Source of the DNA: an uncultured Oscillospiraceae bacterium
GTDB taxonomy: Bacteria; Bacillota; Clostridia; Oscillospirales; Oscillospiraceae
Length of the DNA stretch: 54,458 nt
Assembly: GCA_947624585.1 (NCBI GenBank)
Contig: CANQKZ010000004.1
Location: 1 to 54,458, forward strand
Direction of reading: 5' to 3'
Position 1 is the stretch's first letter, and each line of letters begins with the position of its first letter. Shown here in pieces: positions 38,873 through 47,568 of the stretch. The translations under genes were made by a program, and so were the position numbers. The notes under the pieces were generated by a model. The model searched no databases. It was given only the letters and a program-made list of their open reading frames with translations, and was not told the DNA's origin.

Positions 38873-40085
38873 CGCTCTCCCTCCTTCTCAGAAAGTCCCC
38901 CGGCTCGGCCCGCTCCGGGCAGGGGATGAATAATACCTCGTTGGGGTGGGGCGCCGCGTCCCGGCGCTCCCCGTCCCCGGTGAAGATGGCCTCCACGGGG
39001 AAGCTGACGGCGCCCGGGCCGGGGCGCAAAATCTCCAGCGTCTGGCCCACCTTGAAACGATTCCGCTGGCGGACCTTCAGCATCCCGTCCTCCCAGCCCA
39101 GCACGTTCCCCACGAAGACGGCGCCGTGGGCGTAGCGGCCGGAATTGGCGTGGTTCTCCCTCAGAAAGCCGTGGTAGAATCCCTCGGAGTAGGGCCGGTG
39201 CTTGATGAGCTCCAGCTCGGCGGCGCACGCCTCCACATCCGCCCCGTCCAGGGCCATCCGGTAGGCCCGGGTGACGGAGGCCACGTAGAAGGCGGTCTTC
39301 ATGCGGCCCTCGATCTTGAAGGAGGTGACGCCGGCATCTTTGAGTTCGTCCAGGATGCGGACGCAGTTCAAATCGTGGGAGCTGAGGATGGCGGTCATGC
39401 CGCCCTCCTCCTCGACGGGGAAGTACTCGCCGGGGCGCTTCTCCTCCACGAGGGCGTAGCTCCAGCGGCAAGGCTGGGCGCACCGGCCCCGGTTGCCGCT
39501 GCGGCCCGCAAGGTAGGAGCTGATGACGCACCGGCCGGAGTAGGCCATACACATGGCCCCGTGGACGAACGCCTCCAGCTCCAGAGAGCCCGGCGTTTTG
39601 GCGCGGAGCTCCGCTATGTCCTCCACCGACATTTCCCGTGCCAGGACGATGCGCTTGACGCCCAGGTCGCGATAGACCCTGGCGGCGGCGTAGTTCATAC
39701 AGCTGGCCTGGGTGGACAGGTGGATCTCCAGGTCCGGCGCGGCGGCGCGGACGGCGGACAGGACGCCCAGGTCCGAAACGATCGCGGCATCGGCCCCGGC
39801 ATCCTTCAAAAACCGGGCGTACTCCCCCGCCTTTTCGATCTCCCCGTTTTGGGCCAGGGAGTTCATGGTCACGTAGAGGCGGGCTCCGGCGGCGTGGGCG
39901 CGGGTCACGGCCTTCAGGACGCGCTCACGGTCAAAGGCGGCGGACCTGGCACGCAGCTGGAGCGTCTCCCCGCCCACATAGACGGCGTTGGCGCCGAAGC
40001 GCAGGGCGGCCTCAAGGCTCTCCATATCCCCGGCGGGGGACAGGAGCTCGGTTTGCGCGGGTCTCATGGGAATCTCCCCTTTCAT
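38862..40085 (-). CDS. U32 family peptidase
   Basis: ELLSPAGDMESLEAALRFGANAVYVGGETLQLRA; AFVHGAMCMAYSGRCVISSYLAGRSGNRGRCAQPCRW. Confidence 0.92.
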   Translation of the reverse strand: MKGEIPMRPAQTELLSPAGDMESLEAALRFGANAVYVGGETLQLRARSAAFDRERVLKAVTRAHAAGARLYVTMNSLAQNGEIEKAGEYARFLKDAGADAAIVSDLGVLSAVRAAAPDLEIHLSTQASCMNYAAARVYRDLGVKRIVLAREMSVEDIAELRAKTPGSLELEAFVHGAMCMAYSGRCVISSYLAGRSGNRGRCAQPCRWSYALVEEKRPGEYFPVEEEGGMTAILSSHDLNCVRILDELKDAGVTSFKIEGRMKTAFYVASVTRAYRMALDGADVEACAAELELIKHRPYSEGFYHGFLRENHANSGRYAHGAVFVGNVLGWEDGMLKVRQRNRFKVGQTLEILRPGPGAVSFPVEAIFTGDGERRDAAPHPNEVLFIPCPERAEPGDFLRRRESGET

Positions 40086-40088
40086 TTC

Positions 40089-40250
40089 ATACTAATATTC
40101 AATCAAAATAAGGCACCGAGCGGCGAGGGATTTTTCGTGTCAGGCAAGAAAGGCGGCGCCGGGAATACTGTATGTATTTCCAAGCGGTCTGACGAAGTAT
40201 GACGCGAAAAAGACCGTCGCGAATGTCTTATTTTGATTGAATATCAGTAT
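40089..40250. repeat. Repeat family 2, copy A: 162-bp imperfect palindrome (hairpin MITE-like)
   Basis: Left ATACTAATATTCAATCAAAATAAGGCA; right reverse complement ATACTGATATTCAATCAAAATAAGACA. Confidence 0.8.
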
Positions 40251-40752
40251 CAACTTTGAGTATGTGGCCCCGGAGGCGGATGGTCTTGCCGGAGGGGGTG
40301 GTCAGGGTCGCGGTGTCCAGGGTCTCTATTATGTATTCGCCTTCCAGCTTCTGGAGCAGGCGGAGGCTCGGGGCGTTGCGGATGTCGGCCTCGTAGAAGA
40401 AGGACCGCTTGCCGTACTCCCGGCGCGCATGGGCAAGGACGGCGGTCAGCGCCTCGAAGGCGTATCCCCGCCCCTGGTCCGGCTCCCGGATCCAGGCGCC
40501 GGTCTCCAGGCAGTCCCCGTCCAGGCCGTGGACCTCCGCGCCGCCCAGAAAGCGGCCCTCCCTCGAGAGAATCGACAGGAACAGGGCGTGGGGTTCCCGC
40601 GCCGTCTCGCAAAGCGCCTCCCGGGCCGCGTCCGGGCCTTCAAACGGGTCCGGCCACTGGTATCTTGTGACGTTTTCGTTGAACCCCTCGAAATAATCCC
40701 GCGCGTGGGCAGCCTCAAAGGGGACGACGGTCAGTCTCTCTGTCGTTATCAT
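40228..40752 (-). CDS. GNAT family N-acetyltransferase (RimJ-like)
   Basis: TERLTVVPFEAAHARDYFEGFNEN; GAWIREPDQGRGYAFEALTAVLAHA. Confidence 0.88.
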   Translation of the reverse strand: MITTERLTVVPFEAAHARDYFEGFNENVTRYQWPDPFEGPDAAREALCETAREPHALFLSILSREGRFLGGAEVHGLDGDCLETGAWIREPDQGRGYAFEALTAVLAHARREYGKRSFFYEADIRNAPSLRLLQKLEGEYIIETLDTATLTTPSGKTIRLRGHILKVDTDIQSK

Positions 40753-40962
40753 GCTTTCCTCCCCGGAATTAAAGATGTGTTTTCCCCGATTATACCCCCT
40801 GAGAGGGCGGATTGTAAAGCGATTTGCGGTTAAAGCACACGGTGATTCGCGGGTTTTCCGTGAATATTTTTGCTGACATGGTGTTGATTTATTTGCAATT
40901 TGTTTTTTCGGGGATCAACCCTGCCGGGGGAGGGTCCGTCCGAACGGACGGGGGAGGGTCTT

Positions 40963-41018
40963 CTTTTCTCTCTTTTGTTCCGTGGCAGAGAAATGCCACT
41001 GCACAAAAGAGAGAAAAG
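40963..41018. other. Long intergenic stem-loop (16-bp outer stem CTTTTCTCTCTTTTGT / ACAAAAGAGAGAAAAG with inner TGGCA/TGCCA stem)
   Basis: Inverted repeats read directly. Confidence 0.8.
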
Positions 41019-41383
41019 GCCGGTGTTGGGCCCGGCGGTAAGTCCGGGCTTGGCGCTTCGTAACGCGGGTCGGCTTCCGCGGCGGCGTGTCGGTGGGTCT
41101 GGGAGGAACCATAGCCGCGCGGGGCGAAGACTTAACTGGTTTCTGCTTCAACTTCGCTTGGCCGCTTACGTTGGCGGTGGTTGATAGGTGGGTGACTCTG
41201 TTTGGGGCCGCACTTTGTGGGCGGGGGTTGTGGGGCCCGTTTTGAGTGCGGAGGTTGACGGAGGTTGTGCGTCGCACGGGTTTATAAGGTGATTTCAAAA
41301 TATCTTTGCCGTTGGCAAATTCATTTTGAAATCGTTTGGAGCACGGGAAATGTGTAATTGCGTGTCCCGTCGGAAGAATTCTC

Positions 41384-41431
41384 TTGACAGCGGGGGGAAT
41401 CTGTGGTACTCTTTCAGCACACGGTGTGCTG
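41384..41431 (+). promoter_or_regulatory. Promoter (TTGACA-17-TACTCT) plus operator CAGCAC-N5-GTGCTG (41415-41431) upstream of the TetR gene
   Basis: Operator also present at 42107-42123. Confidence 0.7.
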
Positions 41432-41442
41432 GAGGTGGGCAT

Positions 41443-42033
41443 ATGGCGGAGGAGGAGAAGCTCATACGGGATGAGATGAGCGGGAAGATCGTCAGGACGG
41501 CGGCGGAGCTGGCGCTGGGCGAGGGGGCCGGGGAGGTGACGGTGCGGCGGATCATACGGGCGCTGGGAGTCACCAACCGGGTCTTCTACAACCGCTTCCG
41601 CAACGTGGAGGAGGTGCTGGGGCTGGTCTACCGGCGGTTGGCCGTGGAGATGCGCCAAAGCGTCCTGGACCGGTTCGACCCGGAGGGGGACTTCTTCGGC
41701 CAGATCTCGGACATCGCCGTGGGGACGCTGAGGCTGTCCTACCGGTTGAAGCTGGGGATGAACCAGTATGTGTTCCTCCGGGACAGCGTGTCGGAGGAAA
41801 ATTTTCTCTGGTGGCGGGACCGGATCCGGGAGTTCATCGACCTGGGGAAGGAACGGGGCCTTGCCAGGGCCGATTTGGACAGCGGGCGGATGAGCTACGC
41901 CGTCTGGTGCTTCATCCGGGGCTACAACACCGACGCCCTGGCCCGGGGGATCCCCGAAAAGGAGGCCGTGGAGGGGTTTCGCTGTTCCTTCGGCGTCCTG
42001 CTGGACGGAATGAAAGCCCGGCGGGAGGGGTAA
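41443..42033 (+). CDS. TetR/AcrR family transcriptional regulator
   Basis: RTAAELALGEGAGEVTVRRIIRALGVTNRVFYNRFRNVEEVLGLVY. Confidence 0.88.
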   Translation: MAEEEKLIRDEMSGKIVRTAAELALGEGAGEVTVRRIIRALGVTNRVFYNRFRNVEEVLGLVYRRLAVEMRQSVLDRFDPEGDFFGQISDIAVGTLRLSYRLKLGMNQYVFLRDSVSEENFLWWRDRIREFIDLGKERGLARADLDSGRMSYAVWCFIRGYNTDALARGIPEKEAVEGFRCSFGVLLDGMKARREG

Positions 42034-42106
42034 TATCCCAATTATTTCATTATAATACCATTTAAAAAAGCAGAGCGCCGCGAGAGGCGTTTTGTTTTGG
42101 AATTGT

Positions 42107-42123
42107 CAGCACACTGCGTGCTG
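42107..42123. promoter_or_regulatory. Operator CAGCAC-N5-GTGCTG upstream of the degV-family gene
   Basis: Identical half sites and spacing to 41415-41431. Confidence 0.7.
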
Positions 42124-42140
42124 TAATTGAAGGAGGACGT

Positions 42141-42992
42141 ATGGCAGTCAAGATCATTACCGATTCCGCGTCGGACATCACTCAGGCGCGGGCGGCGGAG
42201 CTGGGGATCCGGGTGCTTCCCCTGACCACCGTATTCGGGGACACGGAGTACCTGGACGGAGTGACGCTGACAAGCGGGGAATTTTTTGAAAAGCTCATCG
42301 AGACGGACGAGCCGCCCCACACAAGCCAGCTGACGATGTTCCAATATGAGGAGGCGTTTCGGGAGGCGGCGGAGGGCGGAGACGAGGTCGTCTGTATCGT
42401 CCTGTCCTCCAAGCTGTCCGGCTCCTGTGCCGGGGCGATGGCGGCGGCGGAGGGCTTCGGCGGGCGCGTCACCGTGGTGGACAGCGAGAACGTGTGCATC
42501 GGGCAGCAGATCCTGGTGCTCTACGCCGTGCGGCTCCGGGACGCGGGGCTGTCGGCCGCCGAGATCGCCCGGGAGCTTGAGGCAAAACGGGGCGACGTCC
42601 GGCTCCTGGCGCTGCTGGACACGCTGGAATATCTCAAAAAAGGCGGGCGCATCTCCCCCACCGTGGCCTTCGCCGGGGGGCTTCTGTCCATAAAGCCGGT
42701 GGTGGCGGTGGTGCGCGGCGAGGTTTCGCTGGTGGGCAAGGCCCGGGGGTCGAAGAACGGCAACAATCTGCTGACCCGGTTTGTGGAGGAGAGCGGCGGC
42801 ATCGACTTCGGTATGCCCTACACGTTGGGGTACAGCGGGCTGGAGGACGGTCTGCTGCAAAAATACATCCGGGACAGCGAGGCGCTGTACCGGGGGCACA
42901 CGGAGGAGCTGCCCGTCTGCCAGATCGGCAGCACCATCGGCACCCACGCGGGGCCGGGGGCGGTGGCGGTGGCGTTCTTCCGGAGAACGTGA
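42141..42992 (+). CDS. DegV family protein
   Basis: KIITDSASDITQARAAELGIRVLPLTTVFGDTEYLDG; HTSQLT; GSCAGA. Confidence 0.95.
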   Translation: MAVKIITDSASDITQARAAELGIRVLPLTTVFGDTEYLDGVTLTSGEFFEKLIETDEPPHTSQLTMFQYEEAFREAAEGGDEVVCIVLSSKLSGSCAGAMAAAEGFGGRVTVVDSENVCIGQQILVLYAVRLRDAGLSAAEIARELEAKRGDVRLLALLDTLEYLKKGGRISPTVAFAGGLLSIKPVVAVVRGEVSLVGKARGSKNGNNLLTRFVEESGGIDFGMPYTLGYSGLEDGLLQKYIRDSEALYRGHTEELPVCQIGSTIGTHAGPGAVAVAFFRRT

Positions 42993-43013
42993 ACAAGCGC
43001 CGCCCGGAATGAG

Positions 43014-43046
43014 AAGGACCGTTGACTTTTGGCCAACGGTCCTTTT
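43014..43046 (+). terminator. Rho-independent terminator after the DegV gene (AAGGACCGTTG...CAACGGTCCTTTT)
   Basis: 11-bp perfect stem plus T run. Confidence 0.85.
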
Positions 43047-43094
43047 CGCGTCCTACTTCGTCCGAGCGCGCGATACACGGCCGGGAGAACTATG

Positions 43095-43131
43095 GGATCT
43101 CCGAACAAGCCGCCGCGCCGGTCTTGACGGC
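43095..43131. repeat. Diverged partial copy of repeat family 1 terminus
   Basis: GGATCTCCGAACAAGCCGCCGCGCCGGTCTTGACGGC versus GGAACCTCTGAACAAATCGCCGCACCGATCTTGACGGC at 43186. Confidence 0.55.
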
Positions 43132-43185
43132 GGGAGATAATCGCAAAGGAAACGGGGGGACGGTAAAAAGCGGCTTTCGCGCTAA

Positions 43186-43346
43186 GGAACCTCTGAACAA
43201 ATCGCCGCACCGATCTTGACGGCATATTTTCCGCCATATTTCGTCAAAAAATTTTGAAATACACAAAGTATTCCTGCAATTTTTTGCCTTCCTCTGGCGA
43301 AAAATCTGCTCGTCAATCTCGGCACTTCGATTTATTCAGAGGTTCC
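43186..43346. repeat. MITE-like repeat family 1, copy B (161 bp) with CTAA target duplication
   Basis: Termini GGAACCTCTGAA / TTCAGAGGTTCC; CTAA at 43182-43185 and 43347-43350; inverted relative to 22428..22586. Confidence 0.88.
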
Positions 43347-43730
43347 CTAATATGTTTCCATTTGACCACACAGCATAGTATAAAACCCAAATCGCTCGTA
43401 AAACGGCTTCAGGCGTTCTTCATAAACCGCCGAAATCATGTAGATACGCTTTTCTTTCAGATATTCGATCATTTTATCCATCAGATCTGTGCCGATCCCT
43501 CTGCCCTGGTAATCCGGACAAACCATTAGATCCTGAATATACGCGTCTGTCACTCCGTTTGATACGCTGTCGATATATCCTATCAGTTTTTCATTTTCAT
43601 AAACCGCGATATGGTAATAGGATGTCCTCAAAGGGTTTTTATACGCGCTTTCCATCCTGTTCCAACCCACAGATTCACGCAAATCCGCCAACGCTTTTAC
43701 AGACACCTTTTCGTTGTATTTGTACACCAA
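43347..43730 (-). CDS. GNAT family N-acetyltransferase
   Basis: IAVYENEKLIGYIDSVSNGVTDAYIQDLMVCPDYQGRGIGTDLMDKMIEYLKEK. Confidence 0.93.
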   Translation of the reverse strand: MVYKYNEKVSVKALADLRESVGWNRMESAYKNPLRTSYYHIAVYENEKLIGYIDSVSNGVTDAYIQDLMVCPDYQGRGIGTDLMDKMIEYLKEKRIYMISAVYEERLKPFYERFGFYTMLCGQMETY

Positions 43731-43893
43731 CAGGTTTATCCTCCTCGCGGAATATTTGTATTAAGCCCACTGTTTAAGGACAGAAAACGCTCCGGTGATT
43801 TTGGCGTCAGTCGGAGCGTTTCTTTTTGTCTCAATCAAAGGACTCTGTCCCGCGGTCGGCCCGCGAAGGGGGGCGCGTGTTCTTCTTTAAGAT

Positions 43894-45336
43894 TTAAATC
43901 GCGAGGAAGAACTTCACGGCGAAGAGCAGGGAGATGCAGAAGGTGAGGACGGAGACGTCCTTGGCTTTGCCGGTGAAGACCTTGATGACGGTGTAGGTGA
44001 TGAGGCCGAGGCCGATGCCGTGGCCGATGGAGCCGGAGATGGGCATGGCAAGGAGCATGATGAACACGGGGGCGGCGATAGCCATATCGTTGAAGTTGAT
44101 GTTCTTCAGGCCGCTGAGCATCAGGATGCCCACGTAGATGAGCGCGGCGGAGGTGGCGGAGGCGGGGATGATGGCGGCGATGGGGCTGATGAACATACAG
44201 GCCAGGAAGAGGATGCCGGTGGTGAGGGCGGTGAGGCCGGTGCGGCCGCCCGCCTCCACGCCGGACGCGGACTCCACGAAGGTGGTGACGGTGGAGGTGC
44301 CGGTGGCGGCGCCCACCACGGTGCCGATGGCGTCGGAGAGAAGAGTCTCGCGCATCTTGGGCATATTGCCGTTCTTGTCCACCATACCGGCCCGGTTGGC
44401 GGTGGCCAGGACGGTGCCGATGGTGTCGAACATATCGATGATGCAGAAGGTGATGATCAGGATGATCGGGGTGGTAACGCCGATGGAGAAGAGCGTCTTG
44501 AAATCAAACTTGAAGAGAGTGGTCTTCGCCATATCCGCGAAGGGGGGCAGCCAACTGGCGGTGGCGAGGCCCGCGAAGGGGTTGACGTGCAGGAACACGG
44601 CCTGTCCGGCCCAGTTGAGCACGGAGGCGCCCAGCATACCGATGAGCACCGCGCCCTTCACGTTGTAGTGGGCCAGGATGATGATGGCGAAGAGGCCGAT
44701 GAACATGGTGACGACGGCGAGGACCATGTTGGGCCAGTACTCGCCCATGGCCTCCTTAGCGGAGCTGGCGGCCAGGGCGCCGAAGAAGTCGCGCATGACG
44801 TAGTGCTCGCTGGAGGCGCCCACGCCGGCGTTGGAGCCGAAGCCGATGTTCATGAGCATCAGGCCGATGGCGGGGCCGATGCCCAGGCGGACGCCGAGAG
44901 GAATGGCCTCCACGATCTTCTGACGGATATTGAAGACGGAGAGAAGTACGAATACGATGCCCTCCACGAGGATGATGCACAGGGCCGCCTGAAGTCCGGC
45001 AAGGTACGTGCATCCGGCCGCCGCGGCGATCTGGGCGATGACCACGGCGAAGTAGCTGTTCAGGCCCATGCCGGGGGCCAGGGCGAAGGGCTTGTTCGCC
45101 AGGAACGCCATGCAGAACATGGCGGCGGCGGAGGCGAGGCAGGTTGCCATAAACACGCCGTTCCACGCGGCGAAGCCGTCCTCGCCGAAGCCGCCGAAGG
45201 CGCCCTGGCCGAAGCCCACGATCAGGTTGGGGTTCAGAGCGATGATGTACGCCATCGTCATGAACGTGGTGAGGCCCGCCACGATCTCTGTCCGGACGGT
45301 GGTCTTGTTTTCCTTGAGCTTGAAGATTTTCTCCAT
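43894..45336 (-). CDS. NCS2 family nucleobase (purine) permease
   Basis: MEKIFKLKENKTTVRTEIVAGLTTFMTMAYIIALNP; GMGLNSYFAVVIA; GTSTVTTFVESASGVEAGGRTGLTAL. Confidence 0.95.
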   Translation of the reverse strand: MEKIFKLKENKTTVRTEIVAGLTTFMTMAYIIALNPNLIVGFGQGAFGGFGEDGFAAWNGVFMATCLASAAAMFCMAFLANKPFALAPGMGLNSYFAVVIAQIAAAAGCTYLAGLQAALCIILVEGIVFVLLSVFNIRQKIVEAIPLGVRLGIGPAIGLMLMNIGFGSNAGVGASSEHYVMRDFFGALAASSAKEAMGEYWPNMVLAVVTMFIGLFAIIILAHYNVKGAVLIGMLGASVLNWAGQAVFLHVNPFAGLATASWLPPFADMAKTTLFKFDFKTLFSIGVTTPIILIITFCIIDMFDTIGTVLATANRAGMVDKNGNMPKMRETLLSDAIGTVVGAATGTSTVTTFVESASGVEAGGRTGLTALTTGILFLACMFISPIAAIIPASATSAALIYVGILMLSGLKNINFNDMAIAAPVFIMLLAMPISGSIGHGIGLGLITYTVIKVFTGKAKDVSVLTFCISLLFAVKFFLAI

Positions 45337-45648
45337 GTTTACCCTCCTAACTTTTTCTTCACCCGGCCGGAAAAAACAAAAAGCGCGTTCCCGCGCTGTG
45401 TACGCCCTTCCGCCGGATGGAGGATGGTTAAAATATACCACGTTTTTCATCAAAATTCCATGTTCTTCGCGAAGATTGTTAAATTTTTTTGAATTTTTGG
45501 AGGCTTGACCAATTATTGCGCACAACCGCCCCGCCGCTTGTGCAAAATTATGGCGAATTTGGTGAAAATTCTTTGACGGCGGGGGAGAACGGTGCTATAA
45601 TGGGATGCGGGGAGGTCTCCCCGAATCTACTGTATGGAGTGACGGAAC

Positions 45649-46203
45649 ATGACATATGAGCTCAAGGTGGCGGGGCTGACGCGGAAGCTGAACATCTGCC
45701 CGCTGAACGAAAACCTCTCCATCGCCGGATTTGTGATCTTCGGCGACGTGGAGCTGACCTGCGCCTGCGCGAAGGCGCTTCTGGAGGCGGCGCCGGAATT
45801 CGACTATATGCTGGCCCCGGAGGCAAAGGCGATCCCCCTCATCCACGAGATGGCCCGCCAGAGCGGCCGGAACGAGTACTTCCTGGTGCGCAAGAAGGCC
45901 AAGGCGTATATGCACAACGTATTCAAGGTGGAGGACCACTCCATCACCACCGAGGGCACCCAGTACCTGTACATGGACGGGGACGACGCGGCGAAGATGC
46001 GCGGCAAGCGGATCCTGATCCTGGACGACGTGATCTCCACCGGCGGTTCCATCGCGGCGGTGGAAGAGCTGGTGAGGGCCGCCGGGGGGACCGTTGCCGC
46101 CAAGATGGCGGTCCTGGCCGAGGGCGACGCCGCCAGGCGGAAGGACATCATCTTCCTGGCGCATCTGCCCCTCTTCGACGGGAAGGGGAACCCCATAGCG
46201 TAA
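45649..46203 (+). CDS. Phosphoribosyltransferase (adenine PRTase-like)
   Basis: DYMLAPEAKAIPLIHEMARQSG; ILILDDVISTGGSIAAVEELV. Confidence 0.88.
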   Translation: MTYELKVAGLTRKLNICPLNENLSIAGFVIFGDVELTCACAKALLEAAPEFDYMLAPEAKAIPLIHEMARQSGRNEYFLVRKKAKAYMHNVFKVEDHSITTEGTQYLYMDGDDAAKMRGKRILILDDVISTGGSIAAVEELVRAAGGTVAAKMAVLAEGDAARRKDIIFLAHLPLFDGKGNPIA

Positions 46204-46265
46204 CGCGGATATGAAAAGACCGGGGCTTTCGCCCCGGTTTTTCATGTTTTGCGCCGGCCCGGCGT

Positions 46266-46844
46266 CTATTCCGGCGGGCGGGGCTCCGCGCGGTTGGCGG
46301 GGACCGCCAGGATCTCGATGGGGACGCCGCAGGACAGGAGGGCGCGGCAGACGGCGGAGCAGGCTTTGTATCTTTCAAAAACGGCCCTGGCGGCGTCCGG
46401 GTCGCCGTAGACCTTCCAGAGGCCGGACGTTTTGCACCGGCGGCCGCCGATGAAGCCGCTGACGTCCTCCGGGGGATAGCCCAGGAACAGCCCGATCTCG
46501 TGGGGGAACTCCCCACCGTCGGAGAGTCTGTCCCGGAGGCGGCTCAGGCACTGGGCCTGATCCCGGGGCAGGTAGCCCCGGGGAGACAGGATCCGCCGCG
46601 CCGCGGGGCGGGCCAGGTCGGGGCCCAGCATTCGGGGCCTGTACACGTACAGCAGCGCCCGTCCGCCCCGGTCGCGGAGCGTCAGGACGCGCAGGCCGCG
46701 CGGGGCCAGCCTCCCGCCAAGTACCCGCAGCTTCTCCGGCAGCTCCGGCACGCTGTCGCAGGCGAAAAGACTTCCCGTCTTGATCCCCGCCAGCGTGGGA
46801 GCGCAGTGCCGCGCCAGAAGCTCCTCAAGCATCGCGCCTCTCAC
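46266..46844 (-). CDS. DUF3793 family protein
   Basis: HCAPTLAGIKTGSLFACDS; FPHEIGLFLGYPPEDVSGFI. Confidence 0.85.
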   Translation of the reverse strand: MRGAMLEELLARHCAPTLAGIKTGSLFACDSVPELPEKLRVLGGRLAPRGLRVLTLRDRGGRALLYVYRPRMLGPDLARPAARRILSPRGYLPRDQAQCLSRLRDRLSDGGEFPHEIGLFLGYPPEDVSGFIGGRRCKTSGLWKVYGDPDAARAVFERYKACSAVCRALLSCGVPIEILAVPANRAEPRPPE

Positions 46845-46998
46845 CTCACCGGTCTATTATGCCCGGAGGCGGAGCAAAATCGGACGGTACCTTCCGCCGC
46901 GCATGGGAAAAAATGTGCGAAGAGGAAAACGGTTCATATGTATAAGGCTCGCTTTCCGGCGCAAGATAACGGACGGAAATCAACGCGAGGTGATATGA

Positions 46999-47442
46999 AT
47001 GAAGATGACAAACAAGGAGTACGCGGAGTACGTAAAGAAAAAAACTCCCAACTCCAAGCTGATCCCCAACCTCATCAAGGCGTTTCTGGTGGGCGGGCTC
47101 ATCTGCTGCGCGGGGCAGGGGCTCCTCGACGGTCTTGGCGCGGCGGGACTGGACAAGGAGAGCGCCGCCACGGCCTCCAGCGTCATTCTGGTGCTCACGG
47201 GTGCCCTTCTCACCGGGGCGGGCGTCTACGACTCCGTGGCCAAGTTCGCCGGAGCCGGGACCCTGGTGCCCATCACGGGCTTTGCCAACTCCGTGGTCTC
47301 CCCGGCCCTGGAGTTCAAAACCGAGGGGTATATCACCGGCACCGCCGCCAAGATGTTCATCATCGCGGGCCCCGTCATCGTGTTCGGGGTGGCAAGCTCC
47401 ATCGTGTACGGGATCGTCCTGGTGCTGTTCAAGCTGGTGTGA
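46999..47442 (+). CDS. spoVAC: Stage V sporulation protein AC
   Basis: YVKKKTPNSKLIPNLIKAFLVGGLICCAGQGLLD; GFANSVVSPALEFKTEGYITGTAAKMFIIAGPVIVFG. Confidence 0.93.
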   Translation: MKMTNKEYAEYVKKKTPNSKLIPNLIKAFLVGGLICCAGQGLLDGLGAAGLDKESAATASSVILVLTGALLTGAGVYDSVAKFAGAGTLVPITGFANSVVSPALEFKTEGYITGTAAKMFIIAGPVIVFGVASSIVYGIVLVLFKLV

Positions 47443-47500
47443 TACGGTCGAGTATTGCTCCGGCGGTTGGGGCTGTGGAAAAAGTCCCCGCGCCTTACGC

Positions 47501-47549
47501 AAAAAGGTTATGCGGGATCCGGCGATACCGGGTCTCGCATAACCTTTTT
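47501..47549. terminator. Bidirectional terminator (AAAAAGGTTATGCG...CGCATAACCTTTTT)
   Basis: 14-bp perfect stem between convergent genes, inner CCGG/CCGG pairing. Confidence 0.88.
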
Positions 47550-47568
47550 ATTACATTTATTATACGTA

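Noticed and set aside
36848-40085. Tandem U32 peptidase genes as an unusual duplication
   Set aside because: Adjacent U32 peptidases are common in Firmicutes and the two proteins are distinct family members.
45337-45648. Purine riboswitch between the NCS2 permease and phosphoribosyltransferase genes
   Set aside because: No recognisable purine aptamer core; the region looks like ordinary divergent promoters (TTGACG-17-TATAAT at about 45572-45600 for the phosphoribosyltransferase).
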